From Allobosea sp. Root483D1 (GTDB lineage Bacteria > Pseudomonadota > Alphaproteobacteria > Rhizobiales > Beijerinckiaceae): a stretch of 59,981 nt of DNA. A program made the translations under genes and the position numbers. The notes beneath the pieces are model-generated. The model was not told the origin of the DNA. It did no database searches and saw only the letters and a program-made list of their open reading frames with translations. The stretch is taken from the NCBI RefSeq assembly GCF_001429505.1, contig NZ_LMJW01000021.1:1-59981 (forward strand), read 5' to 3'. Below, one piece after another: positions 1-8,832 of the stretch (position 1 is the stretch's first letter; each line of letters starts with the position of its first letter).

Positions 1-343
1 ATGGCCGCTTTATAGGAGCCACCAGCTCCCCATGTCAACACGAGAGATGAAAGTTTTTCGACAGCCGTTCGTTTTTTTTCCGGCTCGCGATTCTCGGGCG
101 TTTTGCCCGCCTTTCTCACGCCCCGGCCCTACACAGGCTGGCCGAGGGCAAGCGCTCGCCCGCAAACAGCCGCAATTTTTCCCCACAGCCACGGCGAGCG
201 CACGGGAGCCTTTGCCAGGACCAGCCCCAAGATTGATTCCCGCGCGTGACGCAGGCATGCTCTTCTCTATATAGGGGCCATGCTCGTTAACGGCATCGAG
301 CCCGGCGCCCGTCGGGCGTTTCAATGGATTCGCCAGACGCCCG
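1..343. other. Intergenic region at left edge
   Basis: No gene is supported here. The frames that cross it are shadows of the peptidase gene or lack codon bias. A CTATAT hexamer at 267-272 resembles an alphaproteobacterial -10 element for the downstream peptidase gene, but nothing convincing lies 16-18 bases upstream of it as a -35. A GTTAAC half-site resembling half a CtrA box lies near 286-291. Confidence 0.4.
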
Positions 344-2383
344 ATGAACGCCCCTCCGGACCTCAGAGCGCCGCATGAGCCGCTGACGCCGGAAGCGACA
401 GCACTGCTCGTCGATCTCGGGATCGAGCCGCCGATCACCCCGGCCGGGTCCACGCCCGCCGGCATGGACCGCCGCGGCGTCTCGCTGCGCTGGCTCTTCG
501 CCTGCCTGCTGGTCGGCTCCTGCGGCGCGGCGCTCCTCGGCGGCGCCATCCTGGTCGCGGTGCGCGGCGACACCAGCTTCGCCGAGCGTCCGGAGCCCGT
601 CACTCCGCATCAGACCACCTCGGCCGGCGGCGGCGCCCGCAAGGGCGACAAGCTCGTCGCCGAGCAGCCGATCGCCTCGGCGCGGCACAGCGTGCGCGCC
701 CCGATGTCCCAGCGCATCGGCGACCGCGAGGTCATCCGGGTCCGCCCCTTCGTGCGCCTGTCGACCAATCTGTCGCTGACCAGCGGCGTCTACGCCGCCA
801 ACATCCCGCCCTTCAATCCGCTGCGGCTTTTCGCCGAGGGCGCGCCCGGCAGCGAGCGCTATGCCGAGCCGGTCACCGAAATGCCGGATGCGGACGTCTC
901 GATCACCAAGCGCGACCTCGCCGACCTGCCGATCATGCCGGGCAAGGCCAATCTCACCGACGCCGACGTCGTCAACCAGATGGAGGAGGAGCGCGCCAAC
1001 CTCGCCGCCGCCGACCGCCGCGCTGCGCTGCCGATCCCGCCCCAGCTGATGCTGAGCCGCACCCTGGCCCAGGGCAACCAGGCCGCCGGCGCAGGCGCCG
1101 GCAATCTCCTGTCTTACGCGCCCGCCACCGACACCTCCTTCTCGAACATCGAGGTCCGCGTCGTCCCGGAGAACGTGACGAACGCACCGAAGACCCCGAT
1201 GGCCGCCACGCGCGAGCCGCAGGTCGAGGAGAAGCTGCTGATCACCCGCCGCGGCGAGAACTTCGAGACCGTGATACGCAATGCCGGCGCGAACCGCGAC
1301 CAGATCGTCTCGATGATGAAGGCCTTCGACGGCCGGGTGAAGGTCGCCGCTCTGCCGGAAGGCCAGGTGCTGCAGGCGCTGTTCGCGCCCGGCCCGCGCC
1401 CGGGCGATCCCCGCCAGATCATGCGCGTCGCCCTGCTCGACAACGGCCGGCCCTCCGCCGCGATCGCCGTCAACGACAAGGGTCTGTTCGTCCCGGTCTC
1501 CCTGCCGAGAAGCGAGACGATCGGCCCGCAGCAGAAGTCGCAAGTCGGCAACCAGGATGACGAGGAGGAAGAGGAAGAGGAGGCCGGCACCGGAGCCCGG
1601 CTCTATGAGAGCCTCTACGAGACCGGCCTGCGCCATGACCTCCCGCGCCCGCTGATCGATGAGCTCGTCCGGATCTTCTCCTATGATCTCGACTTCCAGC
1701 AGCGCGTGCGCGGCGGCGACAATCTCGAAGTCATCTTCACCGATGACGACGACGGCGAGCGCGCCGAAATCCTGTCGGCGACCCTCACCGTCAACGGCGA
1801 GACGCGCCAGGTCTTCCGCTATCAGGCGCCCGAAGACGGGCTGATCGACTATTTCGACAATGACGGCCGTTCGCTGAAGAAGTTCCTGCTGCGCAAACCG
1901 ATCACCGATGCCGAGATGCGCTCGGGCTTCGGCATGCGCTATCACCCGATCATGCGCTATTCGAAGATGCACACCGGCATCGATTGGGCCAACAAGATCG
2001 GCACGCCGATCCTGGCCGCCGGCAACGGCACGATCATCAAGGCGGAATGGGATTCCGGCTATGGCCGGCGCATCGAGATCCAGCACGCCAATGGCTACGT
2101 CACCACCTATTCGCACCAATCGGCCTTCGCCAAGGGCATCGCGCCGGGCGTCAAGGTTCGCCAGGGCCAGGTGATCGGCTTCCTCGGCAACACCGGCCTC
2201 TCGACCGGGCCGCATCTGCACTACGAGGTCATGGTCAACGGCAACTTCGTCAACCCGATGAAGATCAAGGTGCCGCGCGGCCGTGAGCTCGATGGCAAGG
2301 CGCTCGCCGAATTCAAGCGCCAGCGCGACGAGGTTCAGGGCCTGATCGAGAAGGCCGGAGGCCAGACCGCGCAATTGCGCTGA
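344..2383 (+). CDS. M23 family metallopeptidase, membrane-anchored
   Basis: Predicted 679-residue envelope protein that probably cleaves peptidoglycan cross-links or activates amidases in the periplasm. One hydrophobic segment (about residues 49-73) anchors it, with a short cytoplasmic N-terminus. A long low-complexity linker follows, with an acidic run of Asp/Glu near residues 405-413. The C-terminal M23 (LytM) domain has the HxxxD zinc motif at His543/Asp547 and the HxH motif at His624/His626, so it looks catalytically competent. It stands alone, followed 24 bases later by a transporter gene. The first ATG in frame is used. The family is clear; the exact bond cut is not. Confidence 0.9.
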   Translation: MNAPPDLRAPHEPLTPEATALLVDLGIEPPITPAGSTPAGMDRRGVSLRWLFACLLVGSCGAALLGGAILVAVRGDTSFAERPEPVTPHQTTSAGGGARKGDKLVAEQPIASARHSVRAPMSQRIGDREVIRVRPFVRLSTNLSLTSGVYAANIPPFNPLRLFAEGAPGSERYAEPVTEMPDADVSITKRDLADLPIMPGKANLTDADVVNQMEEERANLAAADRRAALPIPPQLMLSRTLAQGNQAAGAGAGNLLSYAPATDTSFSNIEVRVVPENVTNAPKTPMAATREPQVEEKLLITRRGENFETVIRNAGANRDQIVSMMKAFDGRVKVAALPEGQVLQALFAPGPRPGDPRQIMRVALLDNGRPSAAIAVNDKGLFVPVSLPRSETIGPQQKSQVGNQDDEEEEEEEAGTGARLYESLYETGLRHDLPRPLIDELVRIFSYDLDFQQRVRGGDNLEVIFTDDDDGERAEILSATLTVNGETRQVFRYQAPEDGLIDYFDNDGRSLKKFLLRKPITDAEMRSGFGMRYHPIMRYSKMHTGIDWANKIGTPILAAGNGTIIKAEWDSGYGRRIEIQHANGYVTTYSHQSAFAKGIAPGVKVRQGQVIGFLGNTGLSTGPHLHYEVMVNGNFVNPMKIKVPRGRELDGKALAEFKRQRDEVQGLIEKAGGQTAQLR

Positions 2384-2407
2384 TATTCCACCCCCGTCAC
2401 AGGCCAG

Positions 2408-3325
2408 ATGCTCTCCTCGCTGCTCATCGTTCTGCCCGTCTTCGGCCTGATTGCGATCGGCTATGCCGCGCGCTGGGTGAAGCTGCTGCGCGAAACCACC
2501 GGCGAAGGTCTCTCCGACTTCGTCTTCGTGCTCGCCGTCCCCTGCCTGCTGTTCAAGACCCTGGCGACGGCCGCGATCCCGCCGGACCAGCCCTGGGGTT
2601 ACTGGATCTCCTATTTCACCGGCCTCGCCATCGTCTGGCTGATCGCGCAACTGGTGGCGAAGCGCCTGTTCGCCCGTAAGGGCCCGGAGCTCGTCGTCTC
2701 CGGCTTCGCCGCAGCACAGTCGAATACCGTCTTTGTCGGCGTGCCTATGATCCTGAAGGCCTATGGCGAAGCCGGCGCTGTCCCGCTCGGCCTGCTGCTC
2801 GCGGTGCATTTGCCGGTGACCATGACGGCCGCGACCCTGCTCGCCGAAGGCCGCGGCACCTCGCCGCTCCTGCTGCTCAAGCGACTGTTCACCCACCCGA
2901 TCGTCGTCGGCATCCTGCTCGGCAGCGCCGCGCGCCCCTTCGTCGCCCTGGTTCCAACGCCACTCTGGTCGATCGTCGACCTGATCGCGGGCGCCGCCGT
3001 CCCCTGCGCCTTGATCAGCCTCGGCATCGCGCTTCGGCGCTATGGCCTGGCCTCGGGCATCGGCCTGCCGACGGTGCTGAGCTTCCTCAAGCTCGTGCTG
3101 CACCCCCTCATCGTCTTCCTGCTGGCGACGAAGGTTTTCGCCATGCCGGCGGCCTGGGCCGGCGTCGCCGTGCTCTTCGCCGCCTGCCCCTGCGGCATCA
3201 ACGCCTATCTCTTCGCCGAACGCTACAAGCGGGGCGTCGCCGATGCCTCGAGCGCGATCGCGCTCTCGACCGGGCTCTCGCTCTTCACCACGATCGGCTG
3301 GCTAACCTTTTTGGGGGTCGGCTGA
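2408..3325 (+). CDS. AEC family transporter
   Basis: Predicted 305-residue integral membrane protein of the auxin efflux carrier (AEC) family, with about ten hydrophobic segments over its whole length. Family members export auxin-like or malonate-type organic acids. The substrate cannot be read from sequence. It starts with ATG 24 bases after the M23 gene on the same strand, so the two may be co-transcribed. It converges on gluQRS with only 29 bases between the stops. Confidence 0.85.
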   Translation: MLSSLLIVLPVFGLIAIGYAARWVKLLRETTGEGLSDFVFVLAVPCLLFKTLATAAIPPDQPWGYWISYFTGLAIVWLIAQLVAKRLFARKGPELVVSGFAAAQSNTVFVGVPMILKAYGEAGAVPLGLLLAVHLPVTMTAATLLAEGRGTSPLLLLKRLFTHPIVVGILLGSAARPFVALVPTPLWSIVDLIAGAAVPCALISLGIALRRYGLASGIGLPTVLSFLKLVLHPLIVFLLATKVFAMPAAWAGVAVLFAACPCGINAYLFAERYKRGVADASSAIALSTGLSLFTTIGWLTFLGVG

Positions 3326-3350
3326 GCTCACCCAGCCTCACAGGCTGTAG

Positions 3351-3366
3351 CGATTCACGTGAAACC
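3351..3366. other. parS-like palindrome (site 1)
   Basis: TTCACGTGAA (3354-3363) is a perfect 10-base palindrome at the 3' end of gluQRS. Read on the minus strand the 16-mer is GGTTTCACGTGAATCG, matching the widely conserved parS TGTTTCACGTGAAACA at 13 of 16 positions. A second copy of the core lies at 20903-20912. ParB binding is an inference. Confidence 0.35.
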
Positions 3367-4239
3367 AAGTTGCCGCCGGATCGCTTCCGCACTCGTCCCC
3401 TGAGCCCGCAGATCGGCGAGGCTCTGCGACAGCCGGCTCTTCGCCAGCTTCTGCCCGGTCTCGTCGCTGAGCAACCGGTGGAAATGGTAGCGCGGCGTCG
3501 GCAGATCGAGCAGGCGCTGCAGCAGGACATGGATATCGGTCGCAGCTTCCAGGTCCTTGCCGCGCACGACATGGCTGACGCCCTGCAGCGCGTCGTCGAC
3601 CACCACGGAGAGATGATAGCTCGTCGGCACGTCCTTGCGCGCCAGCACGACATCGCCCCAGCGCGCCGGATCGACGGCGACCTCGCTCTCCGCGACATTC
3701 TCGTCGAAGAGGCGATAGGAGAGCGCCGCGCCGGCCATGCGGGCCAGGGCTCGGCCGATGGCGAGGCGTAAGACATGCGGCTCGCCTGCCTCGCGGCGCC
3801 GGTGTGACTCCGTCTCGCTCAGGGCACGGCACGTCCCCGGATAGAGTGGCGCACCATCGGCATCGCGAGGCCAGGGCGTTCCGGCCTCGGCTTCGCGCCG
3901 GCGTACGGCATCCTTCACCTCCTGGCGCGAGCAGAAGCAGGGATAGACCAGCCCCATCGCATCGAGCCGATCCAGCGCCCGGCGATAATCGTCGAAATGC
4001 CGGGATTGCCGCCGCACCTGCGGCGCGAAGCCAATGCCGAGCCAGGCGAGGTCCTCATCAATGCCCTGCTCGAATTCCGGCCGGCAGCGCGTCAGGTCGA
4101 TATCCTCGATCCGCAGTAGCAACTCACCGCCGAAGCGCGCCGCCAACCGCTGATTCTCCAGTGCCGAATAGGCATGGCCGAGATGCAGCCGCCCGTTCGG
4201 ACTGGGAGCGAAACGGAAAACGGGTGGAGACGACGCCAT
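3355..4239 (-). CDS. gluQRS: tRNA glutamyl-Q(34) synthetase GluQRS
   Basis: A truncated glutamyl-tRNA synthetase paralogue that attaches glutamate to queuosine at position 34 of tRNA-Asp. The N-terminus has FAPSPNG followed by the HLGH form of the HIGH motif (residues 19-22). A Cys-x-Cys...Tyr...Cys zinc cluster follows in the middle, and KLAKS stands for KMSKS near the end. No anticodon-binding domain is present, as expected for a protein of about 294 residues. A TTG start at 4275 has AGGAGG at 6-base spacing and would add 12 residues. The ATG at 4239 gives the usual family N-terminus but its purine-rich SD is very close, so the start is open. Confidence 0.92.
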   Translation of the reverse strand: MASSPPVFRFAPSPNGRLHLGHAYSALENQRLAARFGGELLLRIEDIDLTRCRPEFEQGIDEDLAWLGIGFAPQVRRQSRHFDDYRRALDRLDAMGLVYPCFCSRQEVKDAVRRREAEAGTPWPRDADGAPLYPGTCRALSETESHRRREAGEPHVLRLAIGRALARMAGAALSYRLFDENVAESEVAVDPARWGDVVLARKDVPTSYHLSVVVDDALQGVSHVVRGKDLEAATDIHVLLQRLLDLPTPRYHFHRLLSDETGQKLAKSRLSQSLADLRAQGTSAEAIRRQLGFT

Positions 4240-4328
4240 CTCCTCCTGTCTATGGTCCGCCGCATCTCCCGCCAAGCCCGCCCTCCTGACAGGACCGGGA
4301 CTGGTGATCGGCGATAGACCGGACCGAC

Positions 4329-4970
4329 ATGACGACGATTTCCTGCAACGCCGATCTCGAAGAAGGCATGGTCGCCCTCGCTGCGCTCGATCCTGCCTGG
4401 GAACGGATCATCGCCCGTACCGGCATCCCGCCCTTGCGCCGGCGCGACAGCGGTTTCGTCAGCCTCGCCTCGATCATCGTCTCGCAGCAGCTCTCGGTGG
4501 CGAGCGCCCGCGCCGTCTGGGCAAGGGTCGAGAGCGTGCTCAGCCCCCTGACGCCGGAGCGCGTCCTCGCCGCCAGCGACGATGAGATGCGCCTGTCGGG
4601 GCTGTCGCGGCCGAAGCAGAAGACATTGCGCGCCGTCGCCGCCGCGATCGCCGAGAATAAGCTCGATCTCGCCGCGCTGGAGACGGCGACGCCGGACTTC
4701 GTCCATGCGCACATGACCGCGGTCTCCGGCATCGGCCCCTGGACGGCGGATGTCTATCTGCTGTTCTGCCTTGGCCATCGCGACGGCTTCGCCGCTGGCG
4801 ACCTCGCCGTGCAGGAGGCGGCGAAGGTCGCTTTTGCACTGCCGGCGCGCCCGAAGCCGGTCGAGTTGACCGAACTGGCGGAGGCATGGCGGCCCTGGCG
4901 CGGCGTCGCCGCGCGGCTGCTCTGGGCCTATTATGCGGCGCTGAAATCCCGTGAGGGCATCAACGCCTGA
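4329..4970 (+). CDS. DNA-3-methyladenine glycosylase, AlkA-like (HhH-GPD)
   Basis: A base-excision repair glycosylase of 213 residues, expected to remove alkylated purines from DNA. The helix-hairpin-helix with its glycine-rich turn is at GIGPWTA (134-140), and the catalytic Asp is at about residue 158 in the AAGDLAVQ stretch. It lacks the N-terminal domain of E. coli AlkA, so it is the compact form. It runs divergently from gluQRS and ends 11 bases before a palindromic repeat. Confidence 0.9.
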   Translation: MTTISCNADLEEGMVALAALDPAWERIIARTGIPPLRRRDSGFVSLASIIVSQQLSVASARAVWARVESVLSPLTPERVLAASDDEMRLSGLSRPKQKTLRAVAAAIAENKLDLAALETATPDFVHAHMTAVSGIGPWTADVYLLFCLGHRDGFAAGDLAVQEAAKVAFALPARPKPVELTELAEAWRPWRGVAARLLWAYYAALKSREGINA

Positions 4971-4980
4971 AGCGGCTAAA

Positions 4981-5026
4981 GCATCGGACCGAAAAGTGGA
5001 ATCCACTTTTCGGAAAAATCCGATGC
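4981..5026. repeat. 46-base palindromic intergenic repeat, copy 1
   Basis: An imperfect palindrome that begins GCATCGGACCGAAAAGTGG and ends with its near complement ...TCCGATGC. It folds into one long hairpin. A second copy at 30805-30850 differs at only a few bases and a degraded copy lies at 38655-38692. It sits between the convergent glycosylase and aldolase genes. Similar palindromes are common between genes in Rhizobiales, as I recall. Confidence 0.85.
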
Positions 5027-5077
5027 AATAACAACGAGATAGATCACCATTATCGCGTCTTGTCGGACGCCGGTGAT

Positions 5078-5875
5078 CTAGCCGCGCGCGATCTTCAGCG
5101 CCGTCTGCGCCGCATTGCGCAGGAAGCCCGTGTCGCTCATCACCGTGACCAGCCGCGCGCCGAGCGCGATGCCTTGCGCGGCGCGCTCGGCGCTCGCGGC
5201 ATAGAAAGCGACCGGCTTCTTCACCGCATTGGCCCGCGCCACGATATGGCGCATCGCATCGTCGACTTCCTTGGCCGCGGCGTTGACGGAAGCCCCACCC
5301 GAGAGCGCGATCGAGAGATCGGACGGGCCGACGAAAAGCGCATCGATCCCCTCAAGAGCGAGGATGTCGTCGACGATCGCCATCGCCTCGCGCGTCTCGA
5401 TCATCGCGAAGGTCAGCGAGAAGGCGTTGGCCTGCCTGAGATAGCTGTTTTGGTCGAGGCCGGAGGCGCCGAGACCGCCATAGCTGCCCCAGCTGCGCTC
5501 GCCGAGCGGAGGATACTTGGCATAAGCCGCGAGCCGGCGCGCATCCTCGATCGTGTTGATCATCGGCGCGATCACGCCCGATGCGCCGGAATCGAACAGC
5601 TTCGAGACGTTCTGGAACTCGCCGACCGGAATGCGCGCCAGCGCCGGCTTGCCGGCGGCGTTGATCAGCGGAATCGCCCGGATCACCTCGGCCAGCGTGA
5701 TCGGGCCGTGCTGCATGTCGAGCGTGACCGCGTCGAAGCCCTCCTGCGCCAGGATCGCGGCGATGCTCGGATCGGGCAGGCCGCACCAGGCGGACAGCAG
5801 CGTCTCGCCCTTGGCGAGGCGATCGGCGAGCGAGGACAGCACGGTCGGCTTGGCGGCGGTCATGGGCGCATTCAT
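5078..5875 (-). CDS. HpcH/HpaI aldolase family protein
   Basis: A class II, metal-dependent pyruvate-type aldolase of 265 residues. The family splits 2-keto-3-deoxy sugar acids or HHED-type compounds to pyruvate or oxaloacetate plus an aldehyde. Family signatures visible are the FDAVTLDMQHGP stretch near residue 50 and PMINTIEDARR and YPPLGERSWG in the middle. A later LFVGPSDLS stretch matches the metal and substrate site region. It is a single gene with no pathway partners next to it, so the natural substrate is unknown. Confidence 0.88.
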   Translation of the reverse strand: MNAPMTAAKPTVLSSLADRLAKGETLLSAWCGLPDPSIAAILAQEGFDAVTLDMQHGPITLAEVIRAIPLINAAGKPALARIPVGEFQNVSKLFDSGASGVIAPMINTIEDARRLAAYAKYPPLGERSWGSYGGLGASGLDQNSYLRQANAFSLTFAMIETREAMAIVDDILALEGIDALFVGPSDLSIALSGGASVNAAAKEVDDAMRHIVARANAVKKPVAFYAASAERAAQGIALGARLVTVMSDTGFLRNAAQTALKIARG

Positions 5876-6003
5876 CCGGTTGCCCGCTCTTCACCACTGG
5901 CGGGTCCGTGACCCTGGACCGAACCAGCGGTGAAAGGCAAACCATGCGGCATGCGCCATGCTCAAGGGCGCAATGCGTGGAGGCCGCGCAAGCGGCCGCC
6001 CCG

Positions 6004-6327
6004 TCAGCGGCCGGCCTGGACCTCGTCGGCGGCCTTGATCAGCAGCTCCGTCATGGTCCGGCGGATCTCGTCATCGGCGACCGTGACGCCGCCCGCGGCG
6101 AAATCGGCCTTGACCTTGCGCAGAACATCGTCGTCGCCGGCCTCCTCGAAATCGGCGAGCACCACCGACTTGGCATAGGCGTCGGCATCGGCGCCGTTCT
6201 TGCCAAGCTTCTCGGCCGCCCACAGGCCAAGCAGCTTGTTGCGGCGGGCCGTCGCCTTGAAGCGCAGCTCCTCGTCATGCGCGAACTTGCTCTCGTACGC
6301 GTCCTTGCGCTGGTCGAAGGTGGTCAT
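6004..6327 (-). CDS. F1-ATPase inhibitor subunit zeta (DUF1476)
   Basis: A 107-residue helical protein of the DUF1476 family. The Paracoccus denitrificans member is the zeta subunit, which blocks ATP hydrolysis by F1-ATPase through its N-terminus. The start MTTFDQRKDAYESKFAHDEE and the acidic, helical C-terminal half are typical, and the length is normal. It is transcribed alone, divergent from purC. The gene has no ATP synthase neighbours, which is usual in alphaproteobacteria. Confidence 0.9.
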   Translation of the reverse strand: MTTFDQRKDAYESKFAHDEELRFKATARRNKLLGLWAAEKLGKNGADADAYAKSVVLADFEEAGDDDVLRKVKADFAAGGVTVADDEIRRTMTELLIKAADEVQAGR

Positions 6328-6549
6328 GTGGCTCTTATCCTCTTCGGAGCGGCAAAATCATGCTGCGGCGCGATATCAGCTTCGCCATATAGCAACCTGA
6401 TGGCGGTGCGGGCTAGAGGCTCAGCTGTTCAAGCTGACCCGCACCGTCGAATCCGGCGCCGCGACGTGGCCCCCGGCGCTTTGTTGCGTTTGCAGCGCGA
6501 AAGGCCCATATAGCGCGAGTGTGGCCAGTTCTTCAGGAGCAAGGCCCAC
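6328..6549. other. Divergent promoter region, zeta inhibitor / purC
   Basis: About 220 bases between the divergent zeta-inhibitor gene and the purC leader frame. I see no gene or riboswitch-like structure. A CATATAG hexamer-like string near 6509-6515 may be a -10 element for the rightward transcript, but no clear -35 accompanies it. Confidence 0.35.
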
Positions 6550-6705
6550 ATGAACCAGCCAGACCGGCGCGCCAGGATCGAACTCGACAGAGCAACGAGA
6601 TTGCGCGAGAGCGTGCTGAAAAGGGCCATGATCCCGCCGCGGGCAACCGCGACCAGAGAGAGGCCGACCCTTTGGATTTCCTCAAGCCACGGTATATCCC
6701 GATGA
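6550..6705 (+). CDS. Possible 51-residue leader ORF overlapping purC start
   Basis: ATG at 6550 opens a 51-codon frame whose TGA (6703-6705) overlaps the purC ATG as ATGA. AGGAG lies about 10 bases upstream of this ATG, while purC itself has no visible ribosome binding site. The peptide is very basic and uses several AGA/AGG arginine codons, and its third-position GC is lower than in the neighbouring genes. It is therefore either a leader whose translation carries ribosomes to purC or a chance frame. No family is recognised. Confidence 0.3.
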   Translation: MNQPDRRARIELDRATRLRESVLKRAMIPPRATATRERPTLWISSSHGISR

Positions 6706-7466
6706 ACCGCCGCCGTCGCATTTACGAAGGCAAGGCGAAGGTCCTCTATGAGGGACCGGAGCCCGGAACGCTGATCCAGCATTTCAAGGACGACGCGACC
6801 GCCTTCAATGCCAAGAAGCATGAAGTGATCGACGGCAAGGGTGTGCTGAACAACCGCATCTCCGAGCATATCTTCAGCAACCTGAACGACATCGGCGTTC
6901 CCACGCATTTCATCCGCCGGCTCAACATGCGCGAGCAGCTGATTCGCGAGGTCGAGATCATTCCGCTCGAGGTCGTGGTCCGCAATGTCGCGGCCGGCTC
7001 GCTCTCGACCAAGCTCGGCATCGAGGAGGGTACCCAGCTGCCGCGCTCGATCATCGAGTTCTACTACAAGAACGACGCGTTGAACGATCCGATGGTCTCG
7101 GAAGAGCATATCACCGCCTTCGGCTGGGCGACGCCGCAGGAGATCGACGACATCATGGCGCTCGCCATTCGCGTCAATGATTTCCTTTCCGGCCTCTTCC
7201 TTGGCGCCGGCATCCGTCTCGTCGACTTCAAGATCGAGTGCGGCCGCCTCTGGGAAGGCGACATGATGCGCATCGTCGTCGCCGACGAGATCAGCCCCGA
7301 TTCCTGCCGCCTTTGGGACATCCGGTCGAAGGACAAGATGGACAAGGATCGCTTCCGCCGCGACCTGGGCGGACTGATCGAGGCCTATACCGAGGTGGCA
7401 CGCCGCCTCGGCATCCTCGGCGAGAACGAGAAGCCGGGCCCGGCAGGCCCCCGGCTCGTGCAATAA
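6702..7466 (+). CDS. purC: Phosphoribosylaminoimidazole-succinocarboxamide synthase
   Basis: SAICAR synthase, which ligates CAIR to aspartate using ATP in purine synthesis. At 254 residues it is the short bacterial form. Signatures include the N-terminal YEGKAKVLYEGPE, LEVVVRNVAAGS near residue 95, and the C-terminal DEISPDSCRLWD. The ATG at 6702 gives the family N-terminus; longer upstream starts add sequence with no homology. No Shine-Dalgarno is seen, and the start overlaps a short upstream frame by ATGA. purS and purQ follow 1-2 kb downstream on the same strand. Confidence 0.96.
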   Translation: MNRRRRIYEGKAKVLYEGPEPGTLIQHFKDDATAFNAKKHEVIDGKGVLNNRISEHIFSNLNDIGVPTHFIRRLNMREQLIREVEIIPLEVVVRNVAAGSLSTKLGIEEGTQLPRSIIEFYYKNDALNDPMVSEEHITAFGWATPQEIDDIMALAIRVNDFLSGLFLGAGIRLVDFKIECGRLWEGDMMRIVVADEISPDSCRLWDIRSKDKMDKDRFRRDLGGLIEAYTEVARRLGILGENEKPGPAGPRLVQ

Positions 7467-7507
7467 TTGCCGCGCCTCGTGCAGTGAGCGTGACGGCTAC
7501 AGAGGCT

Positions 7508-8062
7508 ATGATCGACGGACGGGGGCGCTTGCGCTCCCGTTTGCGTTTTGGCGCGCTCGCACTCGGCCTCCTGCTGATCGCCGGCTGCGCCGATCATTTC
7601 GGACCGGGCCTCGTCCAGCTCGCCGCCGGGCGCGGCTGGGAGCCGCTGCCGATCCAGAACTGGGTGGTGAACGACGGCATCAACCCGAAGGCGATGGTCT
7701 TTTGCACGCCGCAGGACTGCCAGCGCCCTGGCGTGGCCGCGTTGCTGAGCTTCGAAGGCCGCGAAGCCGCCGATATGGCGAGGACGCTCGCGCTCAACCC
7801 GGTGCGGCTGGCGCGCGAATTCTCGAAGCGTCCGAAGGCGAAGCAGGCGCAGAAGCCGAAGAGCACCACCACCGTCTCCCGCTTCAAGCAGGAGGGTACC
7901 GACGGCATTCTCGTCGAGATCCGGGCCAAGGAAGGCGGCCGGCTGGCCGCGACCGCGATCCTCTACGCCCGCAAGGACAATACGCTCGCCATGGCGATCG
8001 CGGTGACCGACGATTCGCAAGCGGCCCAGGATTTCGCCCGCGCCACCTGGGCGAGCCGCTGA
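7508..8062 (+). CDS. Hypothetical lipoprotein
   Basis: A 184-residue protein with a basic N-terminus, a hydrophobic stretch and a lipobox LIAGC at about residues 23-27, so it is probably a lipid-anchored envelope protein. The mature part has a Lys-rich patch (KRPKAKQAQKPKS) near the middle and no domain I recognise. The ATG was chosen because it gives a complete lipoprotein signal; the frame stays open upstream into purC in another phase. It lies between purC and an ankyrin gene on the same strand. Confidence 0.7.
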   Translation: MIDGRGRLRSRLRFGALALGLLLIAGCADHFGPGLVQLAAGRGWEPLPIQNWVVNDGINPKAMVFCTPQDCQRPGVAALLSFEGREAADMARTLALNPVRLAREFSKRPKAKQAQKPKSTTTVSRFKQEGTDGILVEIRAKEGGRLAATAILYARKDNTLAMAIAVTDDSQAAQDFARATWASR

Positions 8063-8095
8063 CGCGGCCGATCGATCCGCAATCAGGAGGCCCCG

Positions 8096-8536
8096 ATGGG
8101 CGACAAGCCACAGCTCGACCCTCTTCTGGTCCAGGATTTCGTCCGCGCCGCCCATGGCAATCTCGAGCGGGTCACGGCCCTCGTCGCCGAGCATCCGACC
8201 CTCGTGAACGCGGTCTGGGATTGGGGCGGCGGCGATTGGGAGAGCGGTCTTGGCGCCGCAGCCCATACGGGTCGGCGCGAGATCGCCGAGTTCCTGCTCG
8301 CACGGGGCGCTCGAATGGATGTCTTCGCGGCAGCGATGCTCGGGCATCTCGACCTGGTCCGCGCCCATCTCGCCGCCCTGCCTGCTGCCCTGACTGCATC
8401 TGGTCCCCACGGCATCCCGCTGCTCACACATGCCAAGATGGGCGGCGACTCTGCGAGGCCCGTGCTCGATTATCTGCAAGGCCTGCTGGACAACCGCGTC
8501 ACCGCCGCCGCGTCGGCGGACGCGACAAAGAGTTGA
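8096..8536 (+). CDS. Ankyrin repeat-like protein
   Basis: A 146-residue cytoplasmic protein with two or three degenerate ankyrin-type helix pairs. One is in AAHTGRREIAEFLLARGAR and the next begins AAMLGHLDLVRAHLA. Such repeats usually bind proteins; no enzymatic motif is present. ATG follows AGGAGG at good spacing. It lies 33 bases after the lipoprotein gene and 53 bases before purS, so it may travel in the purine transcript. Its role is unknown. Confidence 0.75.
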   Translation: MGDKPQLDPLLVQDFVRAAHGNLERVTALVAEHPTLVNAVWDWGGGDWESGLGAAAHTGRREIAEFLLARGARMDVFAAAMLGHLDLVRAHLAALPAALTASGPHGIPLLTHAKMGGDSARPVLDYLQGLLDNRVTAAASADATKS

Positions 8537-8589
8537 GCCCTCGGCGATTCGCCGCTAAGGCACCCGCACAATCCCGCCCGGAGATCACA

Positions 8590-8832
8590 ATGAAAGCCCG
8601 CGTCACCGTCACCCTCAAGACCGGCGTGCTCGACCCGCAGGGCAAGGCGATCGAGGGCGCGCTGAAATCCCTCGGCATCGAAGGCGTCGGCTCGGTCCGC
8701 CAGGGCAAGGTCTTCGACATCGAGCTCGACGGCGCCGACAATGCCGCTGCCGAGGCTGCGCTCAAGGCGGCCTGCGAGAAGCTGCTCGCCAACACCGTGA
8801 TCGAGAATTACCGCGTCGAGTTGCAGGCGTGA
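8590..8832 (+). CDS. purS: Phosphoribosylformylglycinamidine synthase subunit PurS
   Basis: The 80-residue small subunit of FGAM synthase. It holds PurL and PurQ together so ammonia can pass between their active sites. The start MKARVTVTLKTGVLDPQGKA and the end NTVIENYRVE are family hallmarks, and the length is normal. Its stop overlaps the GTG start of the GNAT gene by four bases. purQ follows that gene, and purL is not in the window. Confidence 0.95.
   Translation: MKARVTVTLKTGVLDPQGKAIEGALKSLGIEGVGSVRQGKVFDIELDGADNAAAEAALKAACEKLLANTVIENYRVELQA

Noticed and set aside
287..3103. 938-codon frame opposite the M23 and AEC genes
   Set aside because: It spans two well-supported genes and is low-complexity, so it is a shadow.
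3333..3347. Hairpin CAGCCT-CAC-AGGCTG between the AEC and gluQRS genes
   Set aside because: Six-base stem with no T-tract on either strand, so too weak to call a terminator.
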